Shown piece after piece: positions 30,124 through 38,376 of a stretch of DNA of 64,000 nucleotides (within the stretch, counting starts at the first letter, position 1; every line of letters begins with the position of its first letter). This DNA is from Streptomyces beigongshangae (GTDB lineage Bacteria > Actinomycetota > Actinomycetes > Streptomycetales > Streptomycetaceae). Location of the stretch: the NCBI RefSeq assembly GCF_019710745.1, contig NZ_JAHKJW010000008.1:117436-181435 (forward strand), given 5' to 3'. The translations under genes were made by a program, and so were the position numbers. The notes under the pieces were generated by a model. The model worked only from the letters and a program-made list of their open reading frames with translations. It searched no databases and was not told where the DNA came from.

Positions 30124-31551
30124 TCACGCCGCGTCTTCCGGCGTCGTACGGCCGCGGGGCCCGGACGCCGTGCCGGTCGCGGCGAGCACCGCGGCCGCCG
30201 CACGGCGGGCGTCGCGTACGCAGTCGTTGACCGCGATGCCGTGGTAGGTGCTGCCCGCCAGGTGCAGGCCCGGCAGGCCGGCCGCCGCGTCCAGCACCTC
30301 GCGCATGCGGTCCCGGTGGCCGATGCCGTACTGCGGGATGCCCTCGCTCCACACGTGGTCGTGGCGGAACCGCGGCTCCGGGGCCGGGCCGAACAGCGCC
30401 GTGAAGTGCCGGTGCGCCGCCCGGGTGGCCTCGGCGGTGGACAGGGTGGTGAAGTCCGGATCCTCGGCGCCGCCCGCGAAGGCCCGGAGCAGGACGCCGT
30501 CCCGCGGCGCGCTGTCGGGGAAGACCGCGGAGTTGTGGATCGCCCCCAGGATGCGGGTGGGTTCCGCGGAGTGCCGCAGATGGCCGAACCCGCTGGGCAC
30601 GGTGGTCAGGTCACGGCGCCGGTAGCCGAGCGCGAGGACCCGCACCGGGGCGTGCCGCACGGAGGCCAGGGTGGCCGCCGCGTCCGGCAGGTGCGGCAGC
30701 AGGAGACGGGCCGCGGCCGGGGCGGGAACGGCCACCACGACCTGGTCGGCGCGGACCGGGCCGCCCGGCGCCGTGCGGAGCAGCCAGCCGCCGTCCGGCG
30801 CCGGGTCCCGCTCCAGGGCGGTGACACGCCGCCCGGTGCGCAGGTGCCCGCCGAGCGCACGTACGAGGCCGTCCACCAGCACCCGCATCCCGCCGTCCGC
30901 GAAGCTGGTCAGCCGGGGCCGTCCCGGGGAGGCGCGACCGGCGGCCGCGCGCCGCCGGTTGCGCAGCAGCGCCAGCAGCAGACTGCGCTGCTCGCGTTCG
31001 AGTGCCCGCATCGCGGGAAACGCGGCATCCAGACTGATGGCCCGTGGATCACCGGCGGTGACCCCGTGCACCAGTGGGGCCGCCAGGGCCCCGGCGGCCC
31101 CCCGCCCGAACCGCCGGGCCAGGAAGCCGTACACGCTCTCCTCGCCGGACGCCCGGCCGAGCAGGGGCTCGGCCAGCACCCTGGCCCTGGCGGCGGGGGT
31201 GAGGAGGGGCGTGGTGAGGAACGCCCCCGGACCGAGTGGCAGCGGTACGAGGCGTCCGCCGCGCAGCACGAAACGCTCCCGGGCGCTGTCCGAGGCGGGC
31301 AGCAGCACAGTACCGAGCCCCAGTGCCTCGGCGAGGGTGCGGGTGTCGGTGCCATTGTCGAGGAAGCCGTTGGGCCCGAGGTCGGCGGTGTAGCCGTCCG
31401 CCCGGTGGGAGACGATCTTGCCGCCCGCCGCGGGGGCGGCCTCGAACAGGGTGACGTCCGGGGCGGATCGCGCGGCGAGCAGTTCGAAGGCGGTGGTCAG
31501 CCCGGTGACGCCGCCGCCGATGACGGCGACGTGCGGGCGCCCGCCGTTCAC
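30124..31551 (-). CDS. hemG: Protoporphyrinogen/coproporphyrinogen oxidase, HemG/HemY (FAD amine-oxidase type)
   Basis: A 475-residue flavoprotein. The dinucleotide-binding N-terminus is HVAVIGGGVTGLTTAFELLA, followed by AAPAAGGKIVSHR and DLGPNGFLDNG. The C-terminal FAD contact is GLHLAGSTYHGIAVNDCVRD. It oxidises protoporphyrinogen IX (or coproporphyrinogen III in the coproporphyrin pathway) by removing six electrons. The neighbouring hemF supplies protoporphyrinogen, which favours the first substrate here. The GTG at 31551 overlaps the hemH stop (GTGA). It is transcribed after hemH, divergent from hemE. The product is probably membrane-associated, but no signal peptide is seen. Confidence 0.9.
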   Translation of the reverse strand: MNGGRPHVAVIGGGVTGLTTAFELLAARSAPDVTLFEAAPAAGGKIVSHRADGYTADLGPNGFLDNGTDTRTLAEALGLGTVLLPASDSARERFVLRGGRLVPLPLGPGAFLTTPLLTPAARARVLAEPLLGRASGEESVYGFLARRFGRGAAGALAAPLVHGVTAGDPRAISLDAAFPAMRALEREQRSLLLALLRNRRRAAAGRASPGRPRLTSFADGGMRVLVDGLVRALGGHLRTGRRVTALERDPAPDGGWLLRTAPGGPVRADQVVVAVPAPAAARLLLPHLPDAAATLASVRHAPVRVLALGYRRRDLTTVPSGFGHLRHSAEPTRILGAIHNSAVFPDSAPRDGVLLRAFAGGAEDPDFTTLSTAEATRAAHRHFTALFGPAPEPRFRHDHVWSEGIPQYGIGHRDRMREVLDAAAGLPGLHLAGSTYHGIAVNDCVRDARRAAAAVLAATGTASGPRGRTTPEDAA

Positions 31552-32657
31552 GGGAGCCCGGGCAGCGACTGCTGCCGGTCGCCGCCGGCGGACCGCGGGA
31601 TCTCGCGGCACGCCCGGTCGGTGCAGCCCGCGCAGGGGAGGCGGAACTGCCGGTCGCAGTCCCCGCCGGACCGCAGGTGATCGGCGGCGACCCGCGCCAG
31701 TGCGTCGAGGAAGAGAGGGTCGTCATTGGGCGCGGGAGCCCGCCGGAAATGGGTGATGCCGGCCTTTCGCGCGGTCCGCGCGAACTCGATGTCCATCTCC
31801 GACAACGTATCGAGATGGTCCGTGGTGAAAACGATTCCCACTATCAGGACGTTCCGCCGGCCCTGTCTCCCCAGGGCTCGAATCACGGACTCCGTATTCG
31901 GTCCCTGCCAGGCGACAGGACCGACGTCCGCCTGGAAGGAAAGGGCGTATTCGTGGGTTTCCCCCAGCTCGCGCACCACATCGCGGACCGTGCCCGCGAC
32001 TTCCTGGAGATACGGGTCGCCCCTGTCGATCACGCGTCGCGGGAGGGAGTGTGCGCTGAAGAGGAGGACCACGTCCTCGCGTTCGGACTCCGGGAAGCCG
32101 GCCAGTCCCTGGCGCACTTTGGATACCATGGCCTGTACGAATGCCGGATGTGTCGACCAGCGGTCGATCACACTCCAGGTGAAAGCATCCGAAAGATTCA
32201 GCCGCCGGGCGGCGGCCCATAAGTCGTGCAGGCTGGACCCGGTCGTCGTGCAGGAATACTGCGGGTACTGCGAGAAGGCCACGGCACGGCGCACCCCGTC
32301 CGCGGCCATCTGTGCCAGAGCCTGTTCGCTCGTGGGCTCGGTATAGCGGAAGCCCAGGTAGAAGCGGTGCGGTGCGGTTTCCGGGCAGAGTGCGTCCAGC
32401 CGCTTGACCATGCCGTCGCCCTGCCGGACGGTCCAGTCGTACAGCGGTGAACCTCCACCTATCTCCGCGTACACCTTTTCCAGGCGCGGTGTCCGCAGAC
32501 GTGCGATCAGCGGTCCGAGAACTCCTTGCAGCGGAAGCCGGATGATTTCCCGATCCGCGAAGAGCGAGTGAAGGAACGGACCGACCTCGGGCAGGGTGCG
32601 CGGTCCGCCGAGGTTCAACATCACGATTCCGGTTGGACTTGGATTCTTTTCCTCCAT
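31548..32657 (-). CDS. hemH: Ferrochelatase with animal-type [2Fe-2S] cysteine set
   Basis: A 369-residue ferrochelatase. The N-terminus GIVMLNLGGPRTLPEVGPFL and RLEKVYAEIGGGSPL, then AFSQYPQYSCTTTGSSL, VVLLFSAHSLPRRVIDRGDPY (catalytic His) and the TTDHLDTL acidic region resemble animal ferrochelatase throughout. Cys136 and the C-terminal C-x2-C-x4-C (Cys342, 345, 350; also Cys334) match the positions of the four cluster ligands of human ferrochelatase. Actinobacterial enzymes, as I recall, space these cysteines differently. It inserts iron into protoporphyrin IX (the probable substrate here) at the membrane. Codon use near the start is less GC-rich than that of its neighbours. ATG 32657 has GGGGGTGG upstream. 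Confidence 0.93.
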   Translation of the reverse strand: MEEKNPSPTGIVMLNLGGPRTLPEVGPFLHSLFADREIIRLPLQGVLGPLIARLRTPRLEKVYAEIGGGSPLYDWTVRQGDGMVKRLDALCPETAPHRFYLGFRYTEPTSEQALAQMAADGVRRAVAFSQYPQYSCTTTGSSLHDLWAAARRLNLSDAFTWSVIDRWSTHPAFVQAMVSKVRQGLAGFPESEREDVVLLFSAHSLPRRVIDRGDPYLQEVAGTVRDVVRELGETHEYALSFQADVGPVAWQGPNTESVIRALGRQGRRNVLIVGIVFTTDHLDTLSEMDIEFARTARKAGITHFRRAPAPNDDPLFLDALARVAADHLRSGGDCDRQFRLPCAGCTDRACREIPRSAGGDRQQSLPGLP

Positions 32658-32698
32658 TTACGTTCCACCCCCAATCGGCAGTGAGCCTAGGCTCGGCC

Positions 32699-32727
32699 TT
32701 GACACCAATCAAGCCCCCTTACAGACT
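32699..32727 (+). promoter_or_regulatory. Candidate promoter of the hemE operon
   Basis: TTGACA (32699-32704), a 17-bp spacer, then CAGACT (32722-32727) as a weak -10. This is the only consensus-like -35 in the AT-richer divergent hemH-hemE gap. It is followed by the 11-bp repeats. Confidence 0.5.
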
Positions 32728-32733
32728 GTACGA

Positions 32734-32766
32734 GGTCGACATATGGTCGATATATGGTCGATCAAT
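32734..32766. repeat. Three tandem 11-bp repeats in the hemE leader
   Basis: GGTCGACATAT (32734-32744), GGTCGATATAT (32745-32755) and GGTCGATCAAT (32756-32766) lie between the candidate promoter and the hemE start. The spacing of about one helical turn would place three protein subunits on one DNA face, so an operator is plausible. Confidence 0.8.
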
Positions 32767-32788
32767 TCATGAGGGTCGGGGGCCCGGC

Positions 32789-33838
32789 ATGAGTATCTTT
32801 CTGGACGCCGTACAGGGTAAGGACACCCGGCGAGCGCCGATCTGGATCATGCGTCAAGCAGGCAGATACCTGCCTGAATACAATGCCGTCAAGGAACGGT
32901 ACGGTTTCTGGGAGATGTGCCGTAATCCAGAGGTCGCGGCCGAGATCACGATGATGCCCATCCGGCGCTTTCCGCTGGACGCGGCAATTCTGTTCAGCGA
33001 TATCATGACGCCGCTCGCCGAAATGGGCGTGGAGATCGAGTTCGCTCCGGGACCGGTCGTCGCACGGCCGGTGCGGACCGTCGCCGACGTGGAGCGTCTG
33101 CGGGTCCCGGGACCGGACGGCACGGCGCCCTTCGTCGCCGCCGCCGTCCGCATGATCCGCGAACGGTGTCCGGTGCCCCTCGTCGGGTTCGCGGGCGCAC
33201 CGCTGACACTCGCGGCCTACCTGGTCGACAGCGGCGGTTCCGCCGACGGCCACCACGGCCTGCGGGCCTGGCTGTACGACCGGCCCGCGGCCGCCCACCT
33301 GCTGCTCGACAAGCTCACCAGGGTCACCGTCGACTACCTGCGGATGCAGATCACCGCCGGTGCGCAGACGGTGCAGCTGTTCGACTCCTGGGCCGGGGTG
33401 CACGCGTCCGACGTCTACGACGAGTTCGGACTGCCGTACGCGCGCCGGGTGCTGGCCGGGCTGGAGGACCTCGCGGTGCCGCGCGTCTACTTCGCGCTGG
33501 GCTCCCACCATCTGCTCGGCCCGATCGCCGGTCTGCCGGCCGAGGTCGTCGGGGTCGACTGGCGCACCCCGCTGTCCTCGGCCCGCGCCGCGCTGCCCGG
33601 CAGGACGCTCCAGGGCAATCTCGATCCCGCGGTGCTCGGCACCCGGCCCGAGGCCGTGTCCGCCCGGGCCCGTGACGTCCTGCGGCAGGGACTCGGCGGA
33701 GCCCACGTCTTCAACCTGGGCCACGGGATCCGTCCGGACACGCCCGTCGGACACGTCCAGCGCCTCATCGAGACCGTGCACGCCTTCGACCGGCACACGG
33801 AAGGTGACAGGGAAGACGACGAGAAGGTGCCCCGATGA
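32789..33838 (+). CDS. hemE: Uroporphyrinogen decarboxylase
   Basis: A 349-residue enzyme with the family signature PIWIMRQAGRYLPEY near the N-terminus, the ILFSDIMTPLAEMGVEIEF stretch with the catalytic Asp, GFAGAPLTLAAYLVDS, and FNLGHGIRPDTPVGHV at the C-terminus. It removes four carboxyls from uroporphyrinogen III to give coproporphyrinogen III in the cytoplasm. ATG 32789 is preceded by GAGGG. It opens a five-gene operon hemE-F-A-C-B in which every junction overlaps by four bases. The first third has more A/T at third positions than the rest. Confidence 0.97.
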   Translation: MSIFLDAVQGKDTRRAPIWIMRQAGRYLPEYNAVKERYGFWEMCRNPEVAAEITMMPIRRFPLDAAILFSDIMTPLAEMGVEIEFAPGPVVARPVRTVADVERLRVPGPDGTAPFVAAAVRMIRERCPVPLVGFAGAPLTLAAYLVDSGGSADGHHGLRAWLYDRPAAAHLLLDKLTRVTVDYLRMQITAGAQTVQLFDSWAGVHASDVYDEFGLPYARRVLAGLEDLAVPRVYFALGSHHLLGPIAGLPAEVVGVDWRTPLSSARAALPGRTLQGNLDPAVLGTRPEAVSARARDVLRQGLGGAHVFNLGHGIRPDTPVGHVQRLIETVHAFDRHTEGDREDDEKVPR

Positions 33839-34761
33839 CTCATCGCGACAAGGTGCTGGCGCTGATGCGTGCCGCGCAGACCGAACTCACCACGGCCTTC
33901 GCGGACTGCGACGGGGCGGCCCGCTTCCGCCCCCACGACTGGGAGCGGCCCGGGGGCGGCGGCGGCTGGGCCCGGATCCTCGAGGACGGAGCCGTCTTCG
34001 AACGGGCGGGGGTCAACGTCTCCGCCGTGCGGGGCACCAGGATCCCCCCGGCGATCAGCAAGAAGCACGACATCGACCCCGGCACCGGGTTCTTCGCCAC
34101 CGGTCTGTCCACCGTGCTGCACCCGCTCAACCCGTGGGTGCCGGCCTTCCACGCGAACTTCCGCTACTTCGAGGTCGACGAGGGCCGCACCTGGTGGTTC
34201 GGCGGCGGCGCGGACATGACGCCCTCCTACGGCTTCGAGGAGGACGCCCGGCACCTGCACCGGACGCTCAAGGAGTGCTGCGACGGCTTCGATCCCGCCT
34301 TCTACCCGCGGGCGAAGAGGACCTGCGACGAGTACTTCTTCCTCCCGCACCGGCAGGAGACCCGGGGCGTGGGCGGTATCTTCTTCGACCACCTGCATCC
34401 CGAGGGGCCGGGAGGCTGGGACCGTGCCTTCGCCCTCGTGGAGCGCGGCCTGGGTTCCCTCGTGACCGGCTACCTGCCGATCGTGCGGCGGCGCGCGAAG
34501 ACCCCGTACGGCGAGCGCGAACGGCGCTGGCAGCTGCTGCGCCGCGGGCGCTACGTGGAGTTCAACCTCATCCATGACCGGGGTACCCAGTTCGGGCTGC
34601 AGACCCGGGGGAACACCGAGGCCATCCTGATGTCGCTGCCGCCGCTGGCGTCCTGGAGCTTCGACTTCCGGCCCGAGCCGGACAGCGAGGAGGAACGGCT
34701 CGCGGAGTTCCTGCGGCCACGGGAGTGGCTGGCCGCCGAACCTGCCGAGGCCGGACGATGA
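33835..34761 (+). CDS. hemF: Oxygen-dependent coproporphyrinogen III oxidase
   Basis: A 308-residue enzyme with all HemF signatures: RFRPHDWERPGGGGGWARIL, GTGFFATGLSTVLHPLNPWV (substrate His), FHANFRYFEV, WWFGGGADMTPSYGFEEDA, GVGGIFFDHLHPEG and RGRYVEFNLIHDRGTQFGL. It uses O2 to convert coproporphyrinogen III to protoporphyrinogen IX, the committed step of the protoporphyrin-dependent haem route. Actinobacteria usually lack this step and work through coproporphyrin III instead, so its presence is unusual and suggests horizontal acquisition. Start and stop overlap the neighbours hemE and hemA (ATGA), showing tight co-translation. Confidence 0.97.
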   Translation: MTHRDKVLALMRAAQTELTTAFADCDGAARFRPHDWERPGGGGGWARILEDGAVFERAGVNVSAVRGTRIPPAISKKHDIDPGTGFFATGLSTVLHPLNPWVPAFHANFRYFEVDEGRTWWFGGGADMTPSYGFEEDARHLHRTLKECCDGFDPAFYPRAKRTCDEYFFLPHRQETRGVGGIFFDHLHPEGPGGWDRAFALVERGLGSLVTGYLPIVRRRAKTPYGERERRWQLLRRGRYVEFNLIHDRGTQFGLQTRGNTEAILMSLPPLASWSFDFRPEPDSEEERLAEFLRPREWLAAEPAEAGR

Positions 34762-36059
34762 CCACACTGGTGCTGGGAGTGAGTCACCGTACGGCCGCGC
34801 ATCCGGCCCTGGAACGGTTCGTGCTGACGGCGTCCGAGGCCGCGGGGCTCCTGGACCGGCTGGCCCGGTCCGCGGCCGTCACCGAGGTCGTCGTGCTGGC
34901 CACCTGCAACCGCGTCGAGGTCTACCTGGAGACCGGGCATCCGGACCTCGCCGCCGAGGAGACCGCCGAGGCGCTGGGCGCCGCGACCGGCACCACCGCG
35001 GACGACGTGCGCGGCGTGCTGTACACCCACCGGGGCGGCGAGGCGGTCGGCCACCTCTTCCGGGTCGTCTGCGGCCTGGACTCGGTGGCGGTCGGCGAGT
35101 CGCAGATACGCGGGCAGCTGCGCGCGGCCTACAACCTCGCGTTCGCGCACCGCTCCACCGGCCCCGTGCTGAACGGCCTGTTCCAGCACGCCCTGTACAC
35201 CGGGAAGCGCGTGGAGAGCACCACGGGCCTCGGCCGGTCGGCCTCCGGCCTGGTGACCGTCGCCCTGGAAGCGGCGGCGGACGCCCTGGGCCCGCTCGCC
35301 GGCCGCCCCGCCCTGGTCGTCGGCGCCGGCGCGCTCGGGGCGCTCGGCGTGACCGCGCTGAAACGCGCCGGGGTCGACGACATCACCGTCGTCAACCGCG
35401 GCCTGGAGTCGGCCCGCCGGCTCGCCGGGCGCCACGGGGTCCGGGCGGCGGCCCTCGGTGAACTGCCCGCGCTGCTCTCCCGCGCAGACGTCGTCGTCGT
35501 GGCCACCGGCGCCAGGGAGGCGGTCGTCACCGACGACGTGGTCACCGCGGCCCGGGGGGACCGGCCCGGCCGTGCGGTCGCCCTCGTGGACCTGTCGCTT
35601 CCCCGCAACATCGACCCGGCCGTGGCGCGGTGGCCGGGCGTCCACCTGATCGATCTGGCCGGCCTGGAGGCCCGGCTGAGGGAGGTCTCGGCGCGGGTGC
35701 CGGTCGAGGAGGCGCACCACATCGTGGCCGAGGAGACCGAGGCGTTCCTGGCCAGCCGGCGGGTGGACCGGGTGACTCCGCTGATCGTGGCGATGCGCGA
35801 GAACGCGCTGTCCGTCGCGGACGCGGAGGTGGACCGGCTGCTCGGACGGACGCCGGCGCTGACCGAACGGATGCGCGGAGAGGTCGAGCAGACCGCCCGC
35901 CGTATCGCCGAGAAGCTCATCCACCGCCCCACGGTGCGGGTGAGGGAGATGGTGTCCGAACCGGGCGGACACGCCTATGTCGCCGTCCTGCACGACCTGT
36001 TCGGAGCGCCGGAACCGCTGGCGCTCCAGGAACCGAAGACCGGAGGCGGCGCACCATGA
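34758..36059 (+). CDS. hemA: Glutamyl-tRNA reductase
   Basis: A 433-residue enzyme. GVSHRTAAHPALE opens the catalytic domain and VVVLATCNRVEVYLE holds the nucleophilic cysteine. SVAVGESQIRGQLRAAYNLA follows, with the NADPH-binding GAGALGALGVTALKRAG and a C-terminal dimerisation helix. It reduces glutamyl-tRNA to glutamate-1-semialdehyde, the entry step of the C5 haem pathway. Normal length. No hemL partner is in the window, so the semialdehyde must be handled by a chromosomal aminotransferase. It overlaps hemF and hemC by four bases on each side. Confidence 0.97.
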   Translation: MTTLVLGVSHRTAAHPALERFVLTASEAAGLLDRLARSAAVTEVVVLATCNRVEVYLETGHPDLAAEETAEALGAATGTTADDVRGVLYTHRGGEAVGHLFRVVCGLDSVAVGESQIRGQLRAAYNLAFAHRSTGPVLNGLFQHALYTGKRVESTTGLGRSASGLVTVALEAAADALGPLAGRPALVVGAGALGALGVTALKRAGVDDITVVNRGLESARRLAGRHGVRAAALGELPALLSRADVVVVATGAREAVVTDDVVTAARGDRPGRAVALVDLSLPRNIDPAVARWPGVHLIDLAGLEARLREVSARVPVEEAHHIVAEETEAFLASRRVDRVTPLIVAMRENALSVADAEVDRLLGRTPALTERMRGEVEQTARRIAEKLIHRPTVRVREMVSEPGGHAYVAVLHDLFGAPEPLALQEPKTGGGAP

Positions 36060-37222
36060 CCCTCAAGCACTCGGCCGTGCACTCGGCCAAACACCCGGCC
36101 GAGCCCTCGGCGGCACCGGGCACCGCGACCGCGGCCGGTGCCCCCGTCCGGGTCCTGCGCATGGGCACCCGGCGCAGTGCCCTCGCCCTGGCCCAGTCGT
36201 CCGCCTTCGCGCAGGCCCTCGGCCGTGCGACCGGCGCGGTCTCCGAGACGGTCGGTGTCACCACGGAGGGCGACACCAGCACCGCGGCCGTCACGGCCAT
36301 GGGCAGCACCGGCGTCTTCGTGCAGGCCGTGCGGGCCGCCCTGCTCGCGAAGGAGATCGATTTCGCCGTCCACTCCTACAAGGACCTGCCGACCGCGCCG
36401 CCCGACGGGATCGTGATCGCCGCCGTGCCGGCCCGTGAGGACCCGCGCGACGCCCTGGTCACCGGGGACGGGAGCAGCCTCGCCCGGCTGCCCGCCGGTG
36501 CCCGGATCGGGACCGGATCGCCCCGCAGGGCCGGTCAGCTGGCCGCGTTGCGCCCCGACCTGGAGGTCGTACCGCTGCGGGGCAACGTGGACACCCGGCT
36601 GGGCAAGGTGCGCAACGGTGAACTGGACGGAGTGGTGCTCGCCGCCGCGGGTCTGGCCCGGCTCGGCCGGCTCGACGAGGCGGCGGAGCTGTTCGCCCCC
36701 GACCGGTTCGTGCCGGCCCCCGCGCAGGGGGCGCTCGCCGTGGAGTGCCGGTCGGCCGACACGGAGCTCGCCCGGCTGCTCGGCACGCTGGACGACCCGG
36801 CCTGCCGGGCGGCAGTCGAGGCCGAACGGGCGGTGCTGGCCGAGCTCGACGCCGGGTGCAGCGCACCCGTCGGCGCGCATGCCCGGCTCACCGGCCCGGC
36901 GGACCGGCGGAGTCTCGTGCTGTGTGCCGTGATCGCCCCGGTCGCCGGCCGCCGGCGCACCTTCCGTACCGGCACGGCGCCCGCCGAGCCGTACGGTGCC
37001 GCCCTCGCGGGCCGGGGACTGGCCGTGGCGCTGCTGAGGGACCACGCGTCCGGGTGCCGTGTGTCCGAAGGGGAGCACGCGTCCGAGGAGGAGCAGTCGT
37101 CCGAGGAGGAACACGGGGAAGGGCGTACGGCGGCGAACGGGCGCGTTCGCGCGGCAGGACCAGCAGGACCAGCGGGACCAGAAGGGCCGGCGGGACACGA
37201 GGACGGGGAGGCGAAGCGGTGA
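36056..37222 (+). CDS. hemC: Porphobilinogen deaminase (hydroxymethylbilane synthase)
   Basis: A 388-residue enzyme. RMGTRRSALALAQS, FAVHSYKDLPTAPPDGI (catalytic Asp region), GTGSPRRAGQLAALRPDLEV and the dipyrromethane cofactor loop LDAGCSAPVGAHARL are all present. It polymerises four porphobilinogens into hydroxymethylbilane. The protein is longer than usual (about 310-320). There is a low-complexity N-terminal extension of about 30 residues, and a C-terminal tail of about 60 residues rich in Glu, Ser, Gly, Pro and Ala (for example SEEEQSSEEEHGEG). The next step, uroporphyrinogen III synthase, is not encoded in this cassette. Confidence 0.96.
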   Translation: MTLKHSAVHSAKHPAEPSAAPGTATAAGAPVRVLRMGTRRSALALAQSSAFAQALGRATGAVSETVGVTTEGDTSTAAVTAMGSTGVFVQAVRAALLAKEIDFAVHSYKDLPTAPPDGIVIAAVPAREDPRDALVTGDGSSLARLPAGARIGTGSPRRAGQLAALRPDLEVVPLRGNVDTRLGKVRNGELDGVVLAAAGLARLGRLDEAAELFAPDRFVPAPAQGALAVECRSADTELARLLGTLDDPACRAAVEAERAVLAELDAGCSAPVGAHARLTGPADRRSLVLCAVIAPVAGRRRTFRTGTAPAEPYGAALAGRGLAVALLRDHASGCRVSEGEHASEEEQSSEEEHGEGRTAANGRVRAAGPAGPAGPEGPAGHEDGEAKR

Positions 37223-38241
37223 ACAGGATCCCGGCGACGTCGGACATCACCGGTGCCGGTGCGGGCGGCCTCACGGCCCGGCCCCACCGGCTGCGCCGCA
37301 CGGCGGCCCTGCGGGATCTCGTCGCCGAGGCCAGGTGGCATCCCGGGCAACTGGTCCTCCCGCTGTTCGTCAGGGAGGGCGCGGCCGAGCCCCGGCCGGT
37401 CGACTCGATGCCCGGCGTGGTCCAGCACACGCTGCCGTCGCTGCGCAAGGCGGCGCGGGAGGCGGTGGACGCCGGGGTGGGCGGCCTGATGCTGTTCGCC
37501 GTTCCCGAGCACAAGCACCCCCTCGGGTCCGGGGCGCTCGACCCGGACGGCATACTGCAGCGCGCGATCCGCGAGACGCTCGACGAGGTCGGGGACGAGG
37601 CGGTGGTGATGAGCGACGTGTGCCTCGACGAGTTCACCGATCACGGCCACTGCGGGGTCCTCACGCCCGACGGCCGGATCGACAACGACGCGACCGTACG
37701 GCGCTACGCGGCCATGGCGGTGCTGCACGCGGAGGCGGGCGTCCACTGCGTCGGCCCGAGCGGGATGATGGACGGTCAGGTGGGGGCGGTCCGCCGGGCG
37801 CTGGACGACGCGGGACACACCGGGGTGGCGATCCTGGCCTACACCGCCAAGTACGCCTCGGCCTTCTACGGTCCGTTCCGCGACGCCGTGGAGTGCGATC
37901 TGCGCGGCGGCGATCGCACCACCTACCAGATGGACCCGCGCGACCGTGCGGGGGCGCTGCGGGCGCTGGCCCTGGACCAGGAGCAGGGCGCGGACATGGT
38001 CATGGTGAAACCGGCGATGTCCTACCTGGACGTCGTACGGACCGTGGCCGACCACGCCGACGTCCCGGTGGCCGCCTACCAGGTCTCGGGGGAGTACGCG
38101 ATGGTCGAGGCCGCGGCGGCGCACGGCTGGATCGACAGGAAGCGGGCCATCGAGGAGTCGCTCGCCTCCGTCCGCCGGGCCGGCGCCGACCTCGTCCTCA
38201 CCTACTGGGCGGTCGAGGCCGCCCGGTGGGCGGGCCGGTGA
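37219..38241 (+). CDS. hemB: Delta-aminolevulinic acid dehydratase (porphobilinogen synthase)
   Basis: A 340-residue TIM-barrel enzyme. VMSDVCLDEFTDHGHCGV gives the metal site (two Cys and an Asp, the actinobacterial variant), YTAKYASAFYGPFRDA and MVMVKPAMSYLDVV hold the two active-site lysines, and YQVSGEYAMVEAAAAHGW closes the family pattern. It condenses two 5-aminolevulinates to porphobilinogen. GTG 37219 overlaps the hemC stop (GTGA). It is the last gene of the operon, followed by a 19-bp stem terminator shared with the convergent halogenase. Confidence 0.96.
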   Translation: MNRIPATSDITGAGAGGLTARPHRLRRTAALRDLVAEARWHPGQLVLPLFVREGAAEPRPVDSMPGVVQHTLPSLRKAAREAVDAGVGGLMLFAVPEHKHPLGSGALDPDGILQRAIRETLDEVGDEAVVMSDVCLDEFTDHGHCGVLTPDGRIDNDATVRRYAAMAVLHAEAGVHCVGPSGMMDGQVGAVRRALDDAGHTGVAILAYTAKYASAFYGPFRDAVECDLRGGDRTTYQMDPRDRAGALRALALDQEQGADMVMVKPAMSYLDVVRTVADHADVPVAAYQVSGEYAMVEAAAAHGWIDRKRAIEESLASVRRAGADLVLTYWAVEAARWAGR

Positions 38242-38261
38242 CGGCGTACCGGCCGGAACCG

Positions 38262-38307
38262 CCGGGTGTGTGGTCCGGCGCCGCAGCGCGCCGGACCACA
38301 CACCCGG
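38262..38307. terminator. Bidirectional terminator between hemB and the halogenase gene
   Basis: A perfect 19-bp inverted repeat (38262-38280 with 38289-38307, loop CCGCAGCG) lies between the two convergent stop codons. A run of CCGGAACCGGCC-type repeats follows to 38358. Confidence 0.93.
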
Positions 38308-38376
38308 AACCAGAGCCGGCCCCGGAACCGGCCCCGGAACCGGCACCGGCACCGGGTGAACCGGGCGTCCGGAGGA

